Positions 11,719 through 23,613 of a DNA stretch of 64,000 bases are shown in pieces (the first letter of the stretch is position 1; every line of letters starts with the position of its first letter). Source of the DNA: Aquarana catesbeiana (lineage: Eukaryota; Chordata; Amphibia; Anura; Ranidae); the NCBI RefSeq assembly GCF_042186555.1, contig NC_133334.1, positions 22,367,901 to 22,431,900 of the forward strand, in the 5' to 3' direction. Position numbers and translations under genes: made by a program. The notes under the pieces were generated by a model. That model worked only from the letters and a program-made list of their open reading frames with translations, ran no database searches and was not told the DNA's origin.

Positions 11719-11846
11719 CAGGGGGTCTCCAAACTACGGCCCTCCAGTTGTTCAGGAACTACAGTTTCCGTCATGTCTGTGAATGTCAGTCTTACAATGC
11801 CTCATGGGACATGTAGTTCAGCAAAAGCTGTAGTTTGGAGATCCCA
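11719..11846. mobile_element. Palindromic hAT-type MITE
   Basis: The left arm (GTCTCCAAACTAC, GAACTACAGTTTCC) and right arm (GGACATGTAGTTC, GTAGTTTGGAGATC) are inverted copies around a short centre. The ends match the CAG(T/G)GGTCTCCAAACT class at 27491. No convincing 8-bp duplication was found. Confidence 0.6.
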
Positions 11847-12802
11847 GCAATGTAGAGGGTTGTGAAATATGGAACGTGGGTGGTGAGGGGGTCCTATTTA
11901 TGACGGTTCAATCAAAGATTCACCATCTTTGGTGAACCCTTCAGTAAAGCTTCACCAATATATATATTTTTTTTGTCATACTTCCAAAGGCCACTGTTCA
12001 TCTGGTGAGTTGAATGATTTGTGTTGGACACGTGTCCAACCTGTTCACATTTATTTTTATGGATTCAACATCTGCAACCCTTTTTGGCCACCTGAAATAC
12101 CACCAGTTGTGTTGGGAATCTCCCAACCTTCATCAGTAGACCCCCCCCCCCCATAGTCCTTTAATGTACTGTAAACCATCCACTGCTGGCGAGATAAAGA
12201 AGCAAAATGCCACAATTGTAATTTTATTTTATTTTTCTGCTTGCATCTGCCAACTGACCAAAACTTTTTGTTTTTATCCTGATCTGAACGTGCCTTTGAA
12301 CCTTAATATTCCAGCTTACAAAAGTGCTGTACTAATGTCTACAGAAATTTTATAGAGACCAAAAATACAGACAGATCACCACAATGCCTTTTTTTTTTTT
12401 TTTTTGGTTGGGCGGATGAAGACAAAGCCACAAAGCGGCTTCAAAAAGTAGCACCGCGCGCGCATGTACGCTTTAGCTGCCACAAACTAAAATCATTGCT
12501 GAGATCCGTACATGAGTTATCTTTTTTGATTTTGTTTTTTTTGGTGATGTGACAGGTTTTTAATTCCAGCTACCAGCTCTAAATGCTTGGCCATTCGCTT
12601 TACATATTGCCTTACGTTATTGTTTCCCAAAGCTGTCCTCTAGTCCCTCTAAGGACTCATTCACACGGGCATAACTATAGCATAGGCCCATGCAAGGGCC
12701 GTGTTTGCCTTTACCGGGGGGTTGGAGGCATACCCATGCAGTCCTAATAAGGGGGGACACTGACAATTTGACAGCCGCGTTGGTCCCCGAATGCAGACAC
12801 GC

Positions 12803-12889
12803 TGGGGGGGATTTACTAAAACTGGAGAGTGCAAAATCTGGTGCAGCTCTGCATAGAAACCAATCAGCTTCTAAATTCAGCTTGTTCAA
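12803..12889. mobile_element. Fragment of a TTTACTAAA-type MITE
   Basis: GATTTACTAAAACTGGAGAG followed by TGCATAGAAACCAATCAGCTTC matches, in inverted orientation, the fragment at 14882-14953. It ends directly at a TTAA (12890-12893), where the next element begins. A longer relative with both arms is at 44517-44778. Confidence 0.55.
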
Positions 12890-12893
12890 TTAA

Positions 12894-13205
12894 CCACTTC
12901 AATACCAGATACTTTCACCACCTTTCCTGCCCAGGCCAATTTTCAGCGCTGACGCTTTGTGAAGGACAGTTGTGCGGTCATGCAACACTGTACCCATATA
13001 AAATTATAAATTTTTTTTTTCACACACACAGAGCTTTCTTTTGGTGGTATTTAATCACCACTGGGTGTTTTTTTATTTTTTGCGCTATAAAAAAAAGACC
13101 CAAAATCTTGAAAAACATCACATTTTACTTTGTTTTGTTATAAAATTCTGCAAATCGTTCTTCAAAAATTTAGACCAAAATGTATTCTGCTAAATTTTTG
13201 AGTGA
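12894..13205 (+). mobile_element. TTAA element, left-end fragment
   Basis: It starts after TTAA (12890-12893) with CCACTTCAATACCAG and continues with the family block GCGGTCATGCAACACTGTACCC, a pyrimidine tract, GAGCTTTCTTTTGGTGGTAT and TTTTTTGCGCTATAA. The same block is at 25430, 61060 and, inverted, at 38550, 45130 and 60060. The right end is missing. Confidence 0.7.
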
Positions 13206-13216
13206 AAATAACCCAA

Positions 13217-13482
13217 ATCAGGCAGGGTTCACACTTGATGAGGCTGACGGCAGGGGGTCTGGTGCGTCCCTGTTCTCTGTTTCAGGGACAAAATGGGCCA
13301 GAATTTTTGCCTGAATTCGGACCTGAAACCGAGCCAAAGCCACACAGGACTCCTGTGCCATTCGCTCCGCAGCCGCCCCGGACTCAATTGAGAGCCGGTC
13401 ACAATCTCCTGTCAGGCAAATTGGATACGGGGAACCCCACGTTCAATCTGCATCAGTGTGAACCCAGCCTTAGTGAATATTA
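13217..13482. mobile_element. MITE with inverted GGGTTCACAC ends
   Basis: CAGGGTTCACACTTGATG at the left is inverted at the right as CATCAGTGTGAACCCAGCC. The inside is GC-richer and non-coding. Similar GTTCACAC-ended elements are at 35892-36313 and 58499-58763, suggesting one superfamily. Confidence 0.6.
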
Positions 13483-14881
13483 TTTAGTCTGAGGAAAGTT
13501 ATAGAGTCCATAAACTATGGGTTATAGAGAAAATTATATATATATATATAATCGATCAATCCTGGTGTACTGGCGGCCTATCTCATTTCTTGAGGCCTGA
13601 AAACGCCAAGACAGTACAAATATTCCCCACATGACCCCCCCTTTTTTTTTTTTTTTTTTTTTAGTAGACAATCCAAGGTATTTAGTAAGAGGCATGGTGA
13701 GTTTTTTCAAGGTGTAATTTTTTTCTTTTGGAAAATGAAGAACTTAAAATAATAAAGGTGTTTTTATTTTTTTATTTATTTTTTTTAACATACTGTCACC
13801 AGTGCAGTACAGCGTTATCATATAACTGGTCTTGCGATGATCAGACTGATGAAAGTATGTAATTTTTTTCTAAATCTTTTTTTTTTTTTTTTTAACAATG
13901 TAACACACTCTAACCAGAGCAATACAGTGTTGCCATAGTAACACTGTACTACTCTGGGGGAAGTGATCACGATAATTTTTTTTTTCTTACACATTGTGAT
14001 TATTTTATCAGTGAATTTCACTGGCATAAGCAACCATTGTTACTAAATGAAACTGATCCACTTAGTGTGTTTTGTTGTGATTAGCCACAGCTAATCACAT
14101 GGTACAGATGGGTTGTGATTGGCCCCCTCTGTACCATGTGATCACTGTGACCCATCACAGCTTAGAAACACAATTGTACTTTCCATCTCCCGGCAACCAG
14201 GGATTGTGCCTTGGGCCACCCTTGGTCTTTTTGCCTTGGGATGACCCTGGATTTAAGGTGGCCTTCAGTGGATATGTGGCTATGGCCGCTTCACCGCACA
14301 TTGTCTGTATCCCGTGATCGAATGTTTGCCTCGACCTGTGTCCGGGGTATTCAAGGGATCAGTACATGCAACTCCCTTCACTGAAACTCTGTGCACCCGC
14401 ATCTAGGGCCTCAGTTAAATGGCCCTTAGTCTCAGGATTTAAACTGGGCCCCTGGGTTAGCCCATCTGGTCGCCCGGTGGATAGGTAATATTAATCACAG
14501 TTACTTGTTTTCCTTACTGCACTATACCCCTGCGCGGGTGACTATTTGCCAAAATGTTGTTTTTTTTATTTTTTTTTATTACTACATTAAAAATTATTGT
14601 ACCAGAGAAACACAATTGTACAGAATAGATGGCGTGAAAGGAAGCTATCCATCGTTTACAATTGTCATGTTATCTGCTGTGATTGGTCACATAGTACTGG
14701 CAGTGGGGCTGGTACACTGATCAGTCCAGTATATACATACAGCTGGTGACAGATCGTGCCGCAGCACAGGAGCGTGCAAGGTGCGATCCGGAAGGACGTC
14801 ATATGACGTCCACCCAGGAGGACGTCGTCATATGACGTCCACCCAGATCGATGAAAATGTCCCACCTGGCCATCATTTTGC

Positions 14882-14955
14882 TATAGGAAGCTGATTGGTT
14901 TCTATGCAAAGCTGCACACGATTTTGCACTCTCCAGTTTTAGTAAATCAACCCAT
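14882..14955. mobile_element. Fragment of a TTTACTAAA-type MITE (inverted relative to 12803)
   Basis: TATAGGAAGCTGATTGGTTT through CTCTCCAGTTTTAGTAAATC is the reverse complement of the fragment at 12803-12889. Just before it, TATGACGTCCACCCAG is duplicated (14801-14850). The surrounding 13500-15400 shows no gene. Confidence 0.55.
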
Positions 14956-17162
14956 GTGTGTTTGGGGCCGTGCATCCACATGCCTGCCATATTGGGCGCA
15001 GCAACTGTTTCCATGCAACTACTGCATCCCAATAGACATGAATGGAATTTCCTGCACAGGGATGCACCCCCCCCCCCCCATATGTGTGCATACTCGACCC
15101 TCAACACCGGCGTATGCTATATTGCGGTCGTGTGAACAAGGCCTAACATTTCATGATTTGTGGATATCCACACAAGTGAACTACATGGCAGGGTACACTT
15201 CATTAAATCCGCCTGTACATCGGTGACGTTACCACTACAACAAGCACTCCTAGCGGGGCTTCAGGACTGTCTGGGGGGGAAACACTAAAACCATAACCTG
15301 CATTGCTGCCCACTGGTTAGCCTCGGCAATGTTTGCCGGATGTAGCGGTGCACGGTAGCCCTGAACACTGTTACAAGTATTTTTTTATAATGGTCTAACT
15401 CAATGCCTTCAAATGCCGTTAGAACCAGTTGCCTTTACAAAATTCCCTTAAATTTCCTTCAACCTTATGAAGAATTTTAAAACAAAAAAAAAAAAAAACA
15501 TTTTAAAAAAGGGAGATTTTTACAACATTAAAATTCTCATCTTCTTCTTATTATTACACCTATGTTTTCTATTTACAGTTTATATACAATGTTATTTATC
15601 ATGTAAAATTTGCCTGGCTTAAATGTTTCTTTTAATTTTGGCTTTCTTGAATTTCTTACTGCAAAAAATAAATAAATCCTAGCATTTAGTATATTGCATC
15701 CACACGCTCCATATTCTTCTTAGGATGAAAAGTTTACATTTTCAGTACAAGAAGAAAAAAATAGAACCTACATATATACTGTGATGTAAAAAGGAAAAAA
15801 AAGATAAAAATTAAAAAATTGTCGAGATTCTTCCTATGGAAGTAATTTCTGTTGTGATAATTATTTTTTTTTTTTTTTTTGCATATAGGTTTCCGTCATA
15901 AAAGATTGATTTTTATTTTTTAACACATCTGCCCTGTGATTATAAAAGTCCACATTTTATTACCATTTTATTTCATTGTATCCCCCACCCCCCCCTTAAC
16001 TTAACCATATTTGCTTGGTCAAGTGTTAAATCCTACACCTGACTGGAGAGAGGTGGAAATTTCAGAGTAAATCAGTCCCCTAATTCGTGTTTAGCCTCAA
16101 CAATCATCATGCCCAATAATGGCTACTTATTTATAATTAAAAAAAAAATATATATATAAAAATATATATATTTACCAGCCACGTTAAACCCCCAGGTCAT
16201 CAGAGGGTCTTTTTGGTATATTTGTATATTTTATGGCTGCATTATTTTCCTAGCTTTATTCTAGGTTAAGAAAAAGGAAAAGTATATTTAAAAAAAATAA
16301 ATAAATCAAAATGTGCCTAATACAAACAAAAAATTTTATAATTCTCAAACCCGACAGCCTTTACTGCTTAAATATGACTATGTTGTGTGTAAAACTGTTT
16401 TGCCATAAAACTGTGTTCACATTGTAAGTGTCTTTTACAGAATTCTCGCCTTCTGTTTTGTGTACTGTTAAAAATGAAAATAAAAAAATAATAAAAATAA
16501 AGGAAAAAAAAAAATACTGGTTTTGTGAATCTACATATTCATATATATGGTCAGTGGTTAATTTAATGTTGTAGCCGGTTTTGTTCATGCAGAAGCTGCC
16601 TTGTTACCTTTTTTATAATTCACAACAAAAAAGCTGTTTTTTTTTTTTTGTGTTTTTGTTTTTTTGATGTTTTTGTACCATTTTCAAATTTTCCGTCTAG
16701 GCGACATCAGTCAAGGCCTTTAGCAGTTACATTTTTATTTTTTTCTGTTTGTCTGTCCTTGTGTAGGTACTGGTACCTTTTTATGTTGTTAAAAAAAAAA
16801 AAAAAAGAAAAAATATGTTTCAAGTGTTGGCTTTAAAGTGAATTTATCTTCTAGAGAGATAGTTAATATGAAATTATAGGGTTTGTGTGGAGAATTTTTT
16901 TTTTTTTTTTTAAACGGTGCTTTGTTTGAATAAAAAAAAATAAATAAAATTGTATTCTAGCTTTTTGGCGGTACATGTGTGATTTTAATATCTATGACAG
17001 TTAAGTGCAATTATTTCATCACTCTAAAATGCTATTTTTGTGTTGGTTACTGCAGGTGTTTTAATGTCTTTGCAAAAGTGACAGATTTTGATGCCTTCTT
17101 GATAGTGGTAGAATTTTTTTGTAGCTTTTTAGAAACTTTGTATTCATACAGTATCAATTGAA

Positions 17163-17168
17163 AATAAA
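17163..17168 (+). promoter_or_regulatory. Candidate distal TEAD1 polyadenylation signal
   Basis: AATAAA is followed within about 30 bp by a T/GT-rich stretch (17180-17220), the classical downstream element. The sequence upstream is UTR-like with no coding potential. Earlier AATAAA motifs near 15665, 16482 and 16931 could act as alternative sites. Beyond about 17220 the sequence changes to MITE and minisatellite material. Confidence 0.5.
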
Positions 17169-17369
17169 AAAACATTAAATTGTTCTTGACTTTGTTCTGT
17201 TATTCGGTGTGGGGATGTGGGAGGCGGACGAGAGGAAGAATACTCTATTGTGGTTGGAATGCATCATTTTAACCATTAAAAAAAAAAAAAATTTTGCAGT
17301 GACATTTAAAGCTGAACTTCAATTTTGCACAGTTGTATAAACTATTTATTCTTTACTGAAATTGCTTAC

Positions 17370-18760
17370 TTTGACTCGCTGAAGCTTCTACAGCACCCCG
17401 TGAGAAGCTCACAGCATGCAGTAAAGCAAGACCGAGCCCCATTCTTTTCCTGGCTGGTGGACATCCAGCAATCTTACAACTCTTCCCTCCCAAGTTTAAC
17501 AGCACACAGCAAGGCACATTACATTGGGTTCAGGACACCTTTTATAATGGGATCAAGGCTCACAGCAGAGCACCTTATGTGGAATCAGGACACATTATGG
17601 GCACACAGTAAGACACAACTTCTACTGCACCCTGTAAGAAGCTTACAGCATGCAGTGAAATAAGATTGACCCCCCCCCCCCCTTTTTCTTTCCTGGCTGG
17701 AGGACATCCAGCAATCATTGATTTCTTTCATGGCTGGAGGACATCCAGCAATCATACATTTCTTTCCTCTCAAGTCTGACTGCACATAGCAGCAGTGGTG
17801 GTTGGTGGGTTTTTTGTTCAGGGGGATGGCAAAAAAAAAAACCACCCCCCCGGGAGCGCAGCACTAACACCACCTGCGCGCGCGTCTACAGGTTGGTCCA
17901 GCACTTACCTGGATAGATGGGGGGTGTCATCCAGTGCGGCGGGGTCTGGGCAGCGGCTCCAGGCTGGCAGGCTTCCTCCCTGGCTCCACGTCAGGCATCC
18001 AATAAGTTCGCCTGATGTTTTGGCCAATTGGGAAACAGGTCTCACACCTGCTTCCTGATTGGCGGGGAGAAGATTTAGTGTGAAAATAGCGAAAAATAAT
18101 TCGATATCATCACACAACTATGTGGGATCGGAGCGCAGTGCTCTATGCCCCGAGCCCACCCTTTTTAGAGCCTCTGGCTCTAATCATGTGCTTCAATCCC
18201 CCCCCCTCCATAGGAATTAATGCACCCAGCATCCTGAAAGGGGCCGAGCGCATGGATGGGGAGGGAGCGCCCACAATGCACGGGCCACTACTGCATAGCA
18301 GGGTACCTTACATGGGATCAGGAGCACATGGCAGGGCACATTACATGGGATCAGGACACATTATGGGGCACACAGCAAGGTACATTACATGGGAGCAGAG
18401 CACCTTATGTGGAATTAGAGCACGTGGCAGGGCACTTTATGTGGGATCAGGGTATACAGGAGGTTATCATATATTGGATTAAGGCACATGTCTGTGCACC
18501 TTACATTGGATCTGGGCACACAGCCAGGCACCTTGCATGGGATCAGAACAAACAGCAGGGCACCTTTCATGGGATCAGGGAACACAAGAGGGCATCTTAT
18601 ATGAGATCAGGACATATTATGGGGCACACAGCAAGGCACATTACATAGAATTGGGGCATATGGCAGGGTGTCTTACATGGGATCAGGGCACATACAAGCA
18701 CCTGGGAAGGACAAGAGGGGAGGAGGAGCTGGCGGGGAACAGAACTCCACAGTTATCATG
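17370..18760 (+). repeat. Decayed tandem array interrupted by a MITE
   Basis: Phrases such as ACATGGGATCAGGACACATT, GGGCACACAGCAAGGCACAT and GACATCCAGCAATC recur at irregular 25-50-bp spacing in 17480-17790 and again in 18300-18700. The array is split by the hAT MITE at 17793-18293. Plus-strand reading frames over it are repeat products. Confidence 0.75.
17793..18293. mobile_element. hAT-type MITE with perfect 8-bp target duplication
   Basis: The ends CAGTGGTGGTTGG and GGGCCACTACTG are flanked by CATAGCAG on both sides (17785-17792 and 18294-18301). The interior, with GCCAATTGGGAAACAGGTCT and AGCCTCTGGCTCTAATC, matches the element at 32302-32825 and the arms of 29507-32086. It inserted into the tandem array around it. 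Confidence 0.88.
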
Positions 18761-19434
18761 ATCACAGCCGCCTGCCTGCATAGCTCTGCATGTGTCTGCA
18801 GAAGGGATGCGATCTACCCGTCCGCTGCCTGTGACGGACAGGTAGATCACAGCAGAACCCTGGTTGAGAAACCTTGTTCTAGGTCAAAGGGAGAGGATAA
18901 ATCCCCTTACTGGAGAAACCCTAGCATTAAACATCCTGTGGCACACTGTTGGTATAGCGTATAGAAGGGTGCATGCCCAACAATGGCATCATAGAATTCC
19001 AAGCTAAAGAAATAGACCGCACCCCTTAAACGCTACATTATACAAAACCAGAGGTGTTCGTTTCCTATATTTGTAATCTATGTGGAAGCCATACTGGCTC
19101 GTCAAGATCTCAGCAAAGAATGAGCCCTATTTCCTACAAAGGTTCCAGGTATGGGTAAGTGATATGTGACCTGCTCCCCTGTGTTGATGCCTGGGCCTAG
19201 CAGCCAATATCTAGGCCCAAGCTCAAACGACCAGGTGAATGACATCGATGGTCGGTCAAGAATGCTCCTGATGTAGCCAATCTCAGCTCAGGCTGCAAGG
19301 AAAAGAAGGTAAGATAAGTAAAATAGGGGCAGGTGTGCTCTTTCCAGAGACGGTCATGTTGCCCTGCTTAAGGAAGGGTACAATGTCTCTTAAGGATAAT
19401 GCCACAAATATGCTGGGATAGAGGAAGTGGGGTA
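18761..19434. other. No gene recognised; hAT right-end fragment
   Basis: The stretch 18780-18850 holds a dyad (GATCTACCCGTCCGCTGCC and inverse GACGGACAGGTAGATC). AGAACCCTGGTTGAGAAACC at 18854-18876 is the right end of the hAT family seen at 1288-1586. From 18877 to 19434 I see no coding signal or recognisable element. Confidence 0.4.
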
Positions 19435-21074
19435 CAGTGGGGATGGAAAGTATTCAGACCCCCTTAAATTTTTCACTCTGTTATATTGCAGCCATTTGCT
19501 AAAAGTTAATTTTTTTTCCTCATTAATTTACACACAGCACCCCATATTGACAGAAAAACACCGAATTGTTGACATTTTTTCAGATTTATTAAAAAAGAAA
19601 AACTGAAATATCACATGGTCCTAAGTATTCAGACCCTTTGCTCAGTATTTAGTAGAAGCTCCTTTTGATCTAATACAGCCATGAGTCTTTTTTGGAAAGA
19701 TGCAACAAGTTTTTCACACCTGGATTTGGGGATCCTCTGCCATTCCTCCTTGCAGATCCTCTCTAGTTCTGTCAGGTTGGATGGTAAATGTTGGTGGACA
19801 GCCATTTTTAGGTCTCTCCAGAGATGCTCAATTGGGTTTAAGTCAGGGCTCTGGCTGGGCCATTCAAGAACAGTCACGGAGTTGTTGTGAAGCCACTCCT
19901 TCGTTATTTTAGCTGTGTGCTTAGGGTCATTGTCTTGTTGGAAGGTAAACCTTAGGCCCAGTCTGAGGTCCTGAACACTCTGGAGAAGGTTTTCATCCAG
20001 GATATCCCTGTACTTGGCCGTATTCATCTTTCCCTCGATTGCAACCAATCGTCCTGTCCCTTCAGCTGAAAAACAGCCCCACAGCATGATGCTGCCACCA
20101 CCATGCTTCACTGTTGGGACTGTATTGGACAGGTGATGAGCAGTGCCTGGTTTTCTCCACACATACCACTTAGAATTAAGGCCAAAAAGTTCTATCTTGG
20201 TCTCATCAGACCAGAGAATCTTATTTCTCACCATCTTGGAGTCCTTCAGGTGTTTTTTTCAGCAAACTCCATGCGGGCTTTCATGTGTCTTCTTGCACTG
20301 AGGAGAGGCTTCCGTCGGGCCACTCTGCCATAAAGCCCCGACTGGTGGAGGGCTGCAGTGATGGTTGACTTTCTACAACTTTCTCCCATCTCCTGACTGC
20401 ATCTCTGGAGCTCAGCCACAGTGATCTTTGGGTTCTTCTTTACCTCTCTCACCAAGGCTCTTCTCCCCCGATAGCTCAGTTTGGCCAGACGGCCAGCTCT
20501 AGGAAGGGTTCTGGTCGTCCCAAACGTCTTCCTTTTAAGGATTATGGAGGCCACTGTGCTCTTAGGAACCTTAAGTGCAGCAGAGATTTTTTTTTTTTTT
20601 TGGTAACCTTGGCCAGATCTGTGCCTTGCCACAATTTTGTCTCTGAGCTCTTCAGGCAGTTCCTTTGACCTCATGATTCTCATTTGCTCTGACATGCACT
20701 GTGAGCTGTAAGGTCTTATATAGACAGGTGTGTGGCTTTCCTAATCAAGTCCAATCAGTATAATCAAACACAGCTGGACTCAAATGAAGGTGTAGAACCA
20801 TCTCAAGGATGATCAGAAGAAATGGACCTGAGTTAAGTACAGTATATGAGTGTCACAGCAAAGGGTTTGAATACTTGGGACCATGTGATATTTTAGTTTT
20901 TCTTTTTTAATAAATCTGCAAAAATGTAAACAGTTCTGTGTTTTTCTGTCAATATGGGGTGCTGTGTGTACATTAATGAGGAAAAAAAATGAACTTAAAT
21001 GATTTTAGCAAATGGCTGCAATATAACAAAGAGTGAAAAATTTAAGGGGGTCTGAATACTTTCCATCCCCACTG
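19435..21074 (-). mobile_element. Tc1-like transposon, full length, nearly intact
   Basis: The 1640-bp element is flanked by TA (19433-19434 and 21075-21076). Its ends are CAGTGGGGATGGAAAGTATT and the inverse, with long inverted repeats (about 200 bp, including TATTGCAGCCATTTGCTAAA). It is a different subfamily from 6224-7806 and from the two copies at 24333 and 55869. It begins only 26 bp before the next Tc1 at 21101. Confidence 0.94.
19629..20695 (-). pseudogene. Tc1-like transposase with a single frameshift
   Basis: The N-terminal frame (20246-20695, from MSEQMRIMRSKELPEELRDK) holds the paired-like helix-turn-helix region; the C-terminal frame (19629-20234) holds WSDETK, GGGSIMLWGCFS, QQDNDPKHT and PDLNPIEHLW. 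The D34E spacing between the last two catalytic residues is exact (34 residues between QQD and PIE). The frames are joined by one shift near the T tract at 20257-20263. An expanded T tract at 20589-20600 adds a run of Lys in frame. Otherwise no stops are seen, so this copy is young. Confidence 0.92.
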
Positions 21075-21268
21075 TATATGACATTGTCTGTGAACATCTA
21101 CAGTTGTGTGAAAGTATTTGCCCCCTTCCTGTTTTTTTTTTTTTTCATATTTTTCACACTAAATGATTCAAATCATCAAATTTTAATATTACACGAAGAT
21201 AACCCGAGTAAATCCAAGATGAAGTTTTTAAATTATTATTTCATGTATTAAGGGAAAAAAAGCTGTTA

Positions 21269-22383
21269 CCCTTTCATGACTAAGCCTATTTCTGACATTT
21301 GGTGTTTACAAGATAAAATCCCTATTTTTTTGGCTAGAAAATTACTTAGAACCCCGAAACATTATATATATTTTTTAGCAGAGAATCTAGAGAATAAAAT
21401 GGTGATTGTTGCAATATTTTATGTCACACGGTATTTGTGCAGCAGTGTTTTAAACGCAACTTTTTGGGAAAAGGGACACTTTCATGAATTTTAAAAAAAC
21501 AAAACAGTATAGTTATCCAAATTTTTTTGTATAATGTGAAAGATGATGTTAGGCCGAGTAAATAGATACCAAACATGTCACGCTTTATAATTGCACACAC
21601 TCGTGCAATGGCAACAAACTTTGGTACCTAAAAATCTCCATAGGCGACACTTTAAATTTTTTTACGGTTACCAGGCTAGAGTTACAGAGGAGGTCTAGTG
21701 CTAATTATTGCTCGTATGCGTTTTCTTTGCTGCGCGAGCTCACGGTGACGGGGGCAATTTGAAAATATTTTTTTCTTAATTATTTTTATATTATTAAATT
21801 GTGTTTTTAAAAAAAAAAACACATTGATCACTTTTATTGCTGTCACAAGGAATGTAAACATCCCTTGTGACAGTAATAGGTGGTGACAGGTACTCTTTAT
21901 GGAGGAATCGGGGGTCTAAAAGACCTCCGATCCCTCCTTTGCACTTCAAAGTATTCAGATCACCGAAAACTGTGTGTCTGAATACTGTATATTTTTTAAA
22001 ATCTGGCGCTATTGGCAGCCGAGTAAACAGGAAGTGACGTTGTGACGTCACTTCCGTGTTTACATTCAGAAGACTGGAACAAAGCAGTTTCTGGCTTCGT
22101 GCCAGTCTGACTCTAGCCGCCGGAAGTGGTGGATCGTGTCTCGGGTCTCCAGGTGGGACGGGAGGCCCGGGAAGAGCGGCGGCGGGAGGGGGGGGGGATG
22201 TCCCCTCCCGCTCCTCTGGGATAACAATCGAGCGGCTTTTAGCTGCTTCGGTTGTTATCTCTGGAAAGCCGATCGCCCGCTCTAAAAAACGGTATTGGGA
22301 TGATGCCTGCAGCTGCGGGCATCAACCCGGTCTAACCCCCAAAAGCCAAGGCTGCACATCTGCGTACGCTTGGCAGGAAGGGG
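21269..22383 (+). mobile_element. TTAA element inserted in a Tc1
   Basis: The right flank TTAA is at 22384-22387; the left is TTA followed by C (21266-21268), a one-base change. Ends are CCCTTTCATGACTAAGCC and, inverted, CCCCTTCCTGCCAAGCGT. The body shares TAGAAAATTACTTAGAACCC and the AGATGATGTTAGGCCGAGTA block with 832-2647 and 34245-35652. The GC-rich right third (22100-22330) has no supported gene. Confidence 0.82.
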
Positions 22384-22603
22384 TTAAACCTGCCTGGCCC
22401 TATGTAAAAAAAAGTAATTGCCCCCTCCCATGCTGAATCATGAATGAATGGTGATTAACCACAATTTTTTGAAAAGCCGAGTTAAATTTCACTTGCCACA
22501 CCCAGGCCTGATTGCTGCCAGACCTGTTAAATCAAGAAATCACATAAATAGAAGCTGTCTGACAAAGTGAAGCACGCTAACAGATCACAAAAAGCCACAC
22601 ATC

Positions 22604-23613
22604 ATGCCACAATCTAAAAAAAATTCAAGAACAGATTAGAAACAAAGTAATGTTCATGTATCAGTCTAGGAAGGGTGTCAATCCATTTCTAAGGCTTTAG
22701 AACTCCAGTCAACCACGGGGAGAGCCATTATCCACAAATGGAGGTAACTTGGAACAGTGGTGACCCTTCCTAGGAGTGGCCGGCCTACAAAAATTACTCC
22801 AAGAGCATGACGACTACTCATCCAGGAGGTCATAAAAGAACCCGGAACATCTAAAAGAACTGCAGGCCCCACTTGCCTCAGGTAAGATCAGAGTTCATGA
22901 TTCAACAATAAGAAAGAGACTGGGCAAAAATGGCATCCATGGAAGAGTTCCAAGGCCAAAGCTACTGCTGACCAAAAAGAACACAAAGGCTCATCTCACA
23001 TTTACCAAAAAACATCTTGATTAGCCCCAAGACTTTTAGGCAAATATTCTATGGACTGATGAGACAAAAATTTACCTTTTTGGAAGGTGTGCGTCCCGTT
23101 ACATCAGGCATAAAACTAATACAGCATTTCATAACAAGAACATCATACCAACAGTCAGACATGGTGGTTGGTAGCGTGATGGTCTGAGGCTGCTTTGCCG
23201 CTTCAGGACCTGGACGACTTACCATAATTGATGGAACCATAAATTCTGAGCTCTACCAGAAAATCCTAAAGGAGAATGTCCGGCCATCAGTTCCTGACCT
23301 CAAGCTCAAGTGCACTTGGGCTATGCAGCAGGACAATGATCCGAAACACAACAGCAAGTCCACCTACAAATGGTTCAAACAAAGCAAAATTTAGGTTTTG
23401 GAGTGGCCTAGTCAAAGCCCGGACTTGATTCCTATTGAGATGCTGTATCATCACCTTACACAGGCCGTTCATGCTGGAAAACCCTCCAATGTGGCTGAAT
23501 TAAAACAATTCTGGGCCAAAATTCCTCCACAGCAATGTGAAAGACTCAATGCCAGTTATCTCAAATGCTTGATTACAGTTGTTGCCGCCAAGGGTGGCAC
23601 AACCAGTTATTAG
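22604..23613 (+). pseudogene. Degenerate Tc1-like transposase
   Basis: The start ATGCCACAATCT at 22604 is followed within 12 codons by a frameshift and stop. Later recognisable blocks are WTDETK (near 23055), QQDNDPKH (near 23330) and PDLIPIEML (near 23420), so the catalytic acidic residues are visible. The C-terminal frame 23398-23613 ends AAKGGTTSY. The family Trp after PIEML is Tyr here. Several frameshifts break the rest. Confidence 0.85.

Larger units (their letters stand above)
4631..17190 (+). other. TEAD1: Probable TEAD1 3' UTR, very long and transposon-interrupted
   Basis: No other gene appears between the TEAD1 stop and a strong AATAAA at 17163. The stretches 4631-6200 and about 15400-17190 are AT-rich, rich in T and A runs, and not obviously repeat-derived, as is typical of conserved 3' UTR. 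Between them sit a Tc1 element (6224-7806), a hAT element (8120-9162), a 90-bp array (about 9900-10975) and several MITE fragments. Mammalian TEAD1 also has a multi-kilobase 3' UTR, so this is plausible, but transcription across the whole interval is inferred. Parts of 13500-15400 may instead be nested repeats, including dyads around 14070-14160. Confidence 0.55.

Noticed and set aside
18120..18761. Overlapping frames rich in HMGSGH
   Set aside because: They translate a decayed tandem array around a MITE.
22056..22436. GC-rich 126-codon frame
   Set aside because: It lies in the GC-rich end of a TTAA element and continues past the element boundary into Tc1 sequence, so it is not a gene.
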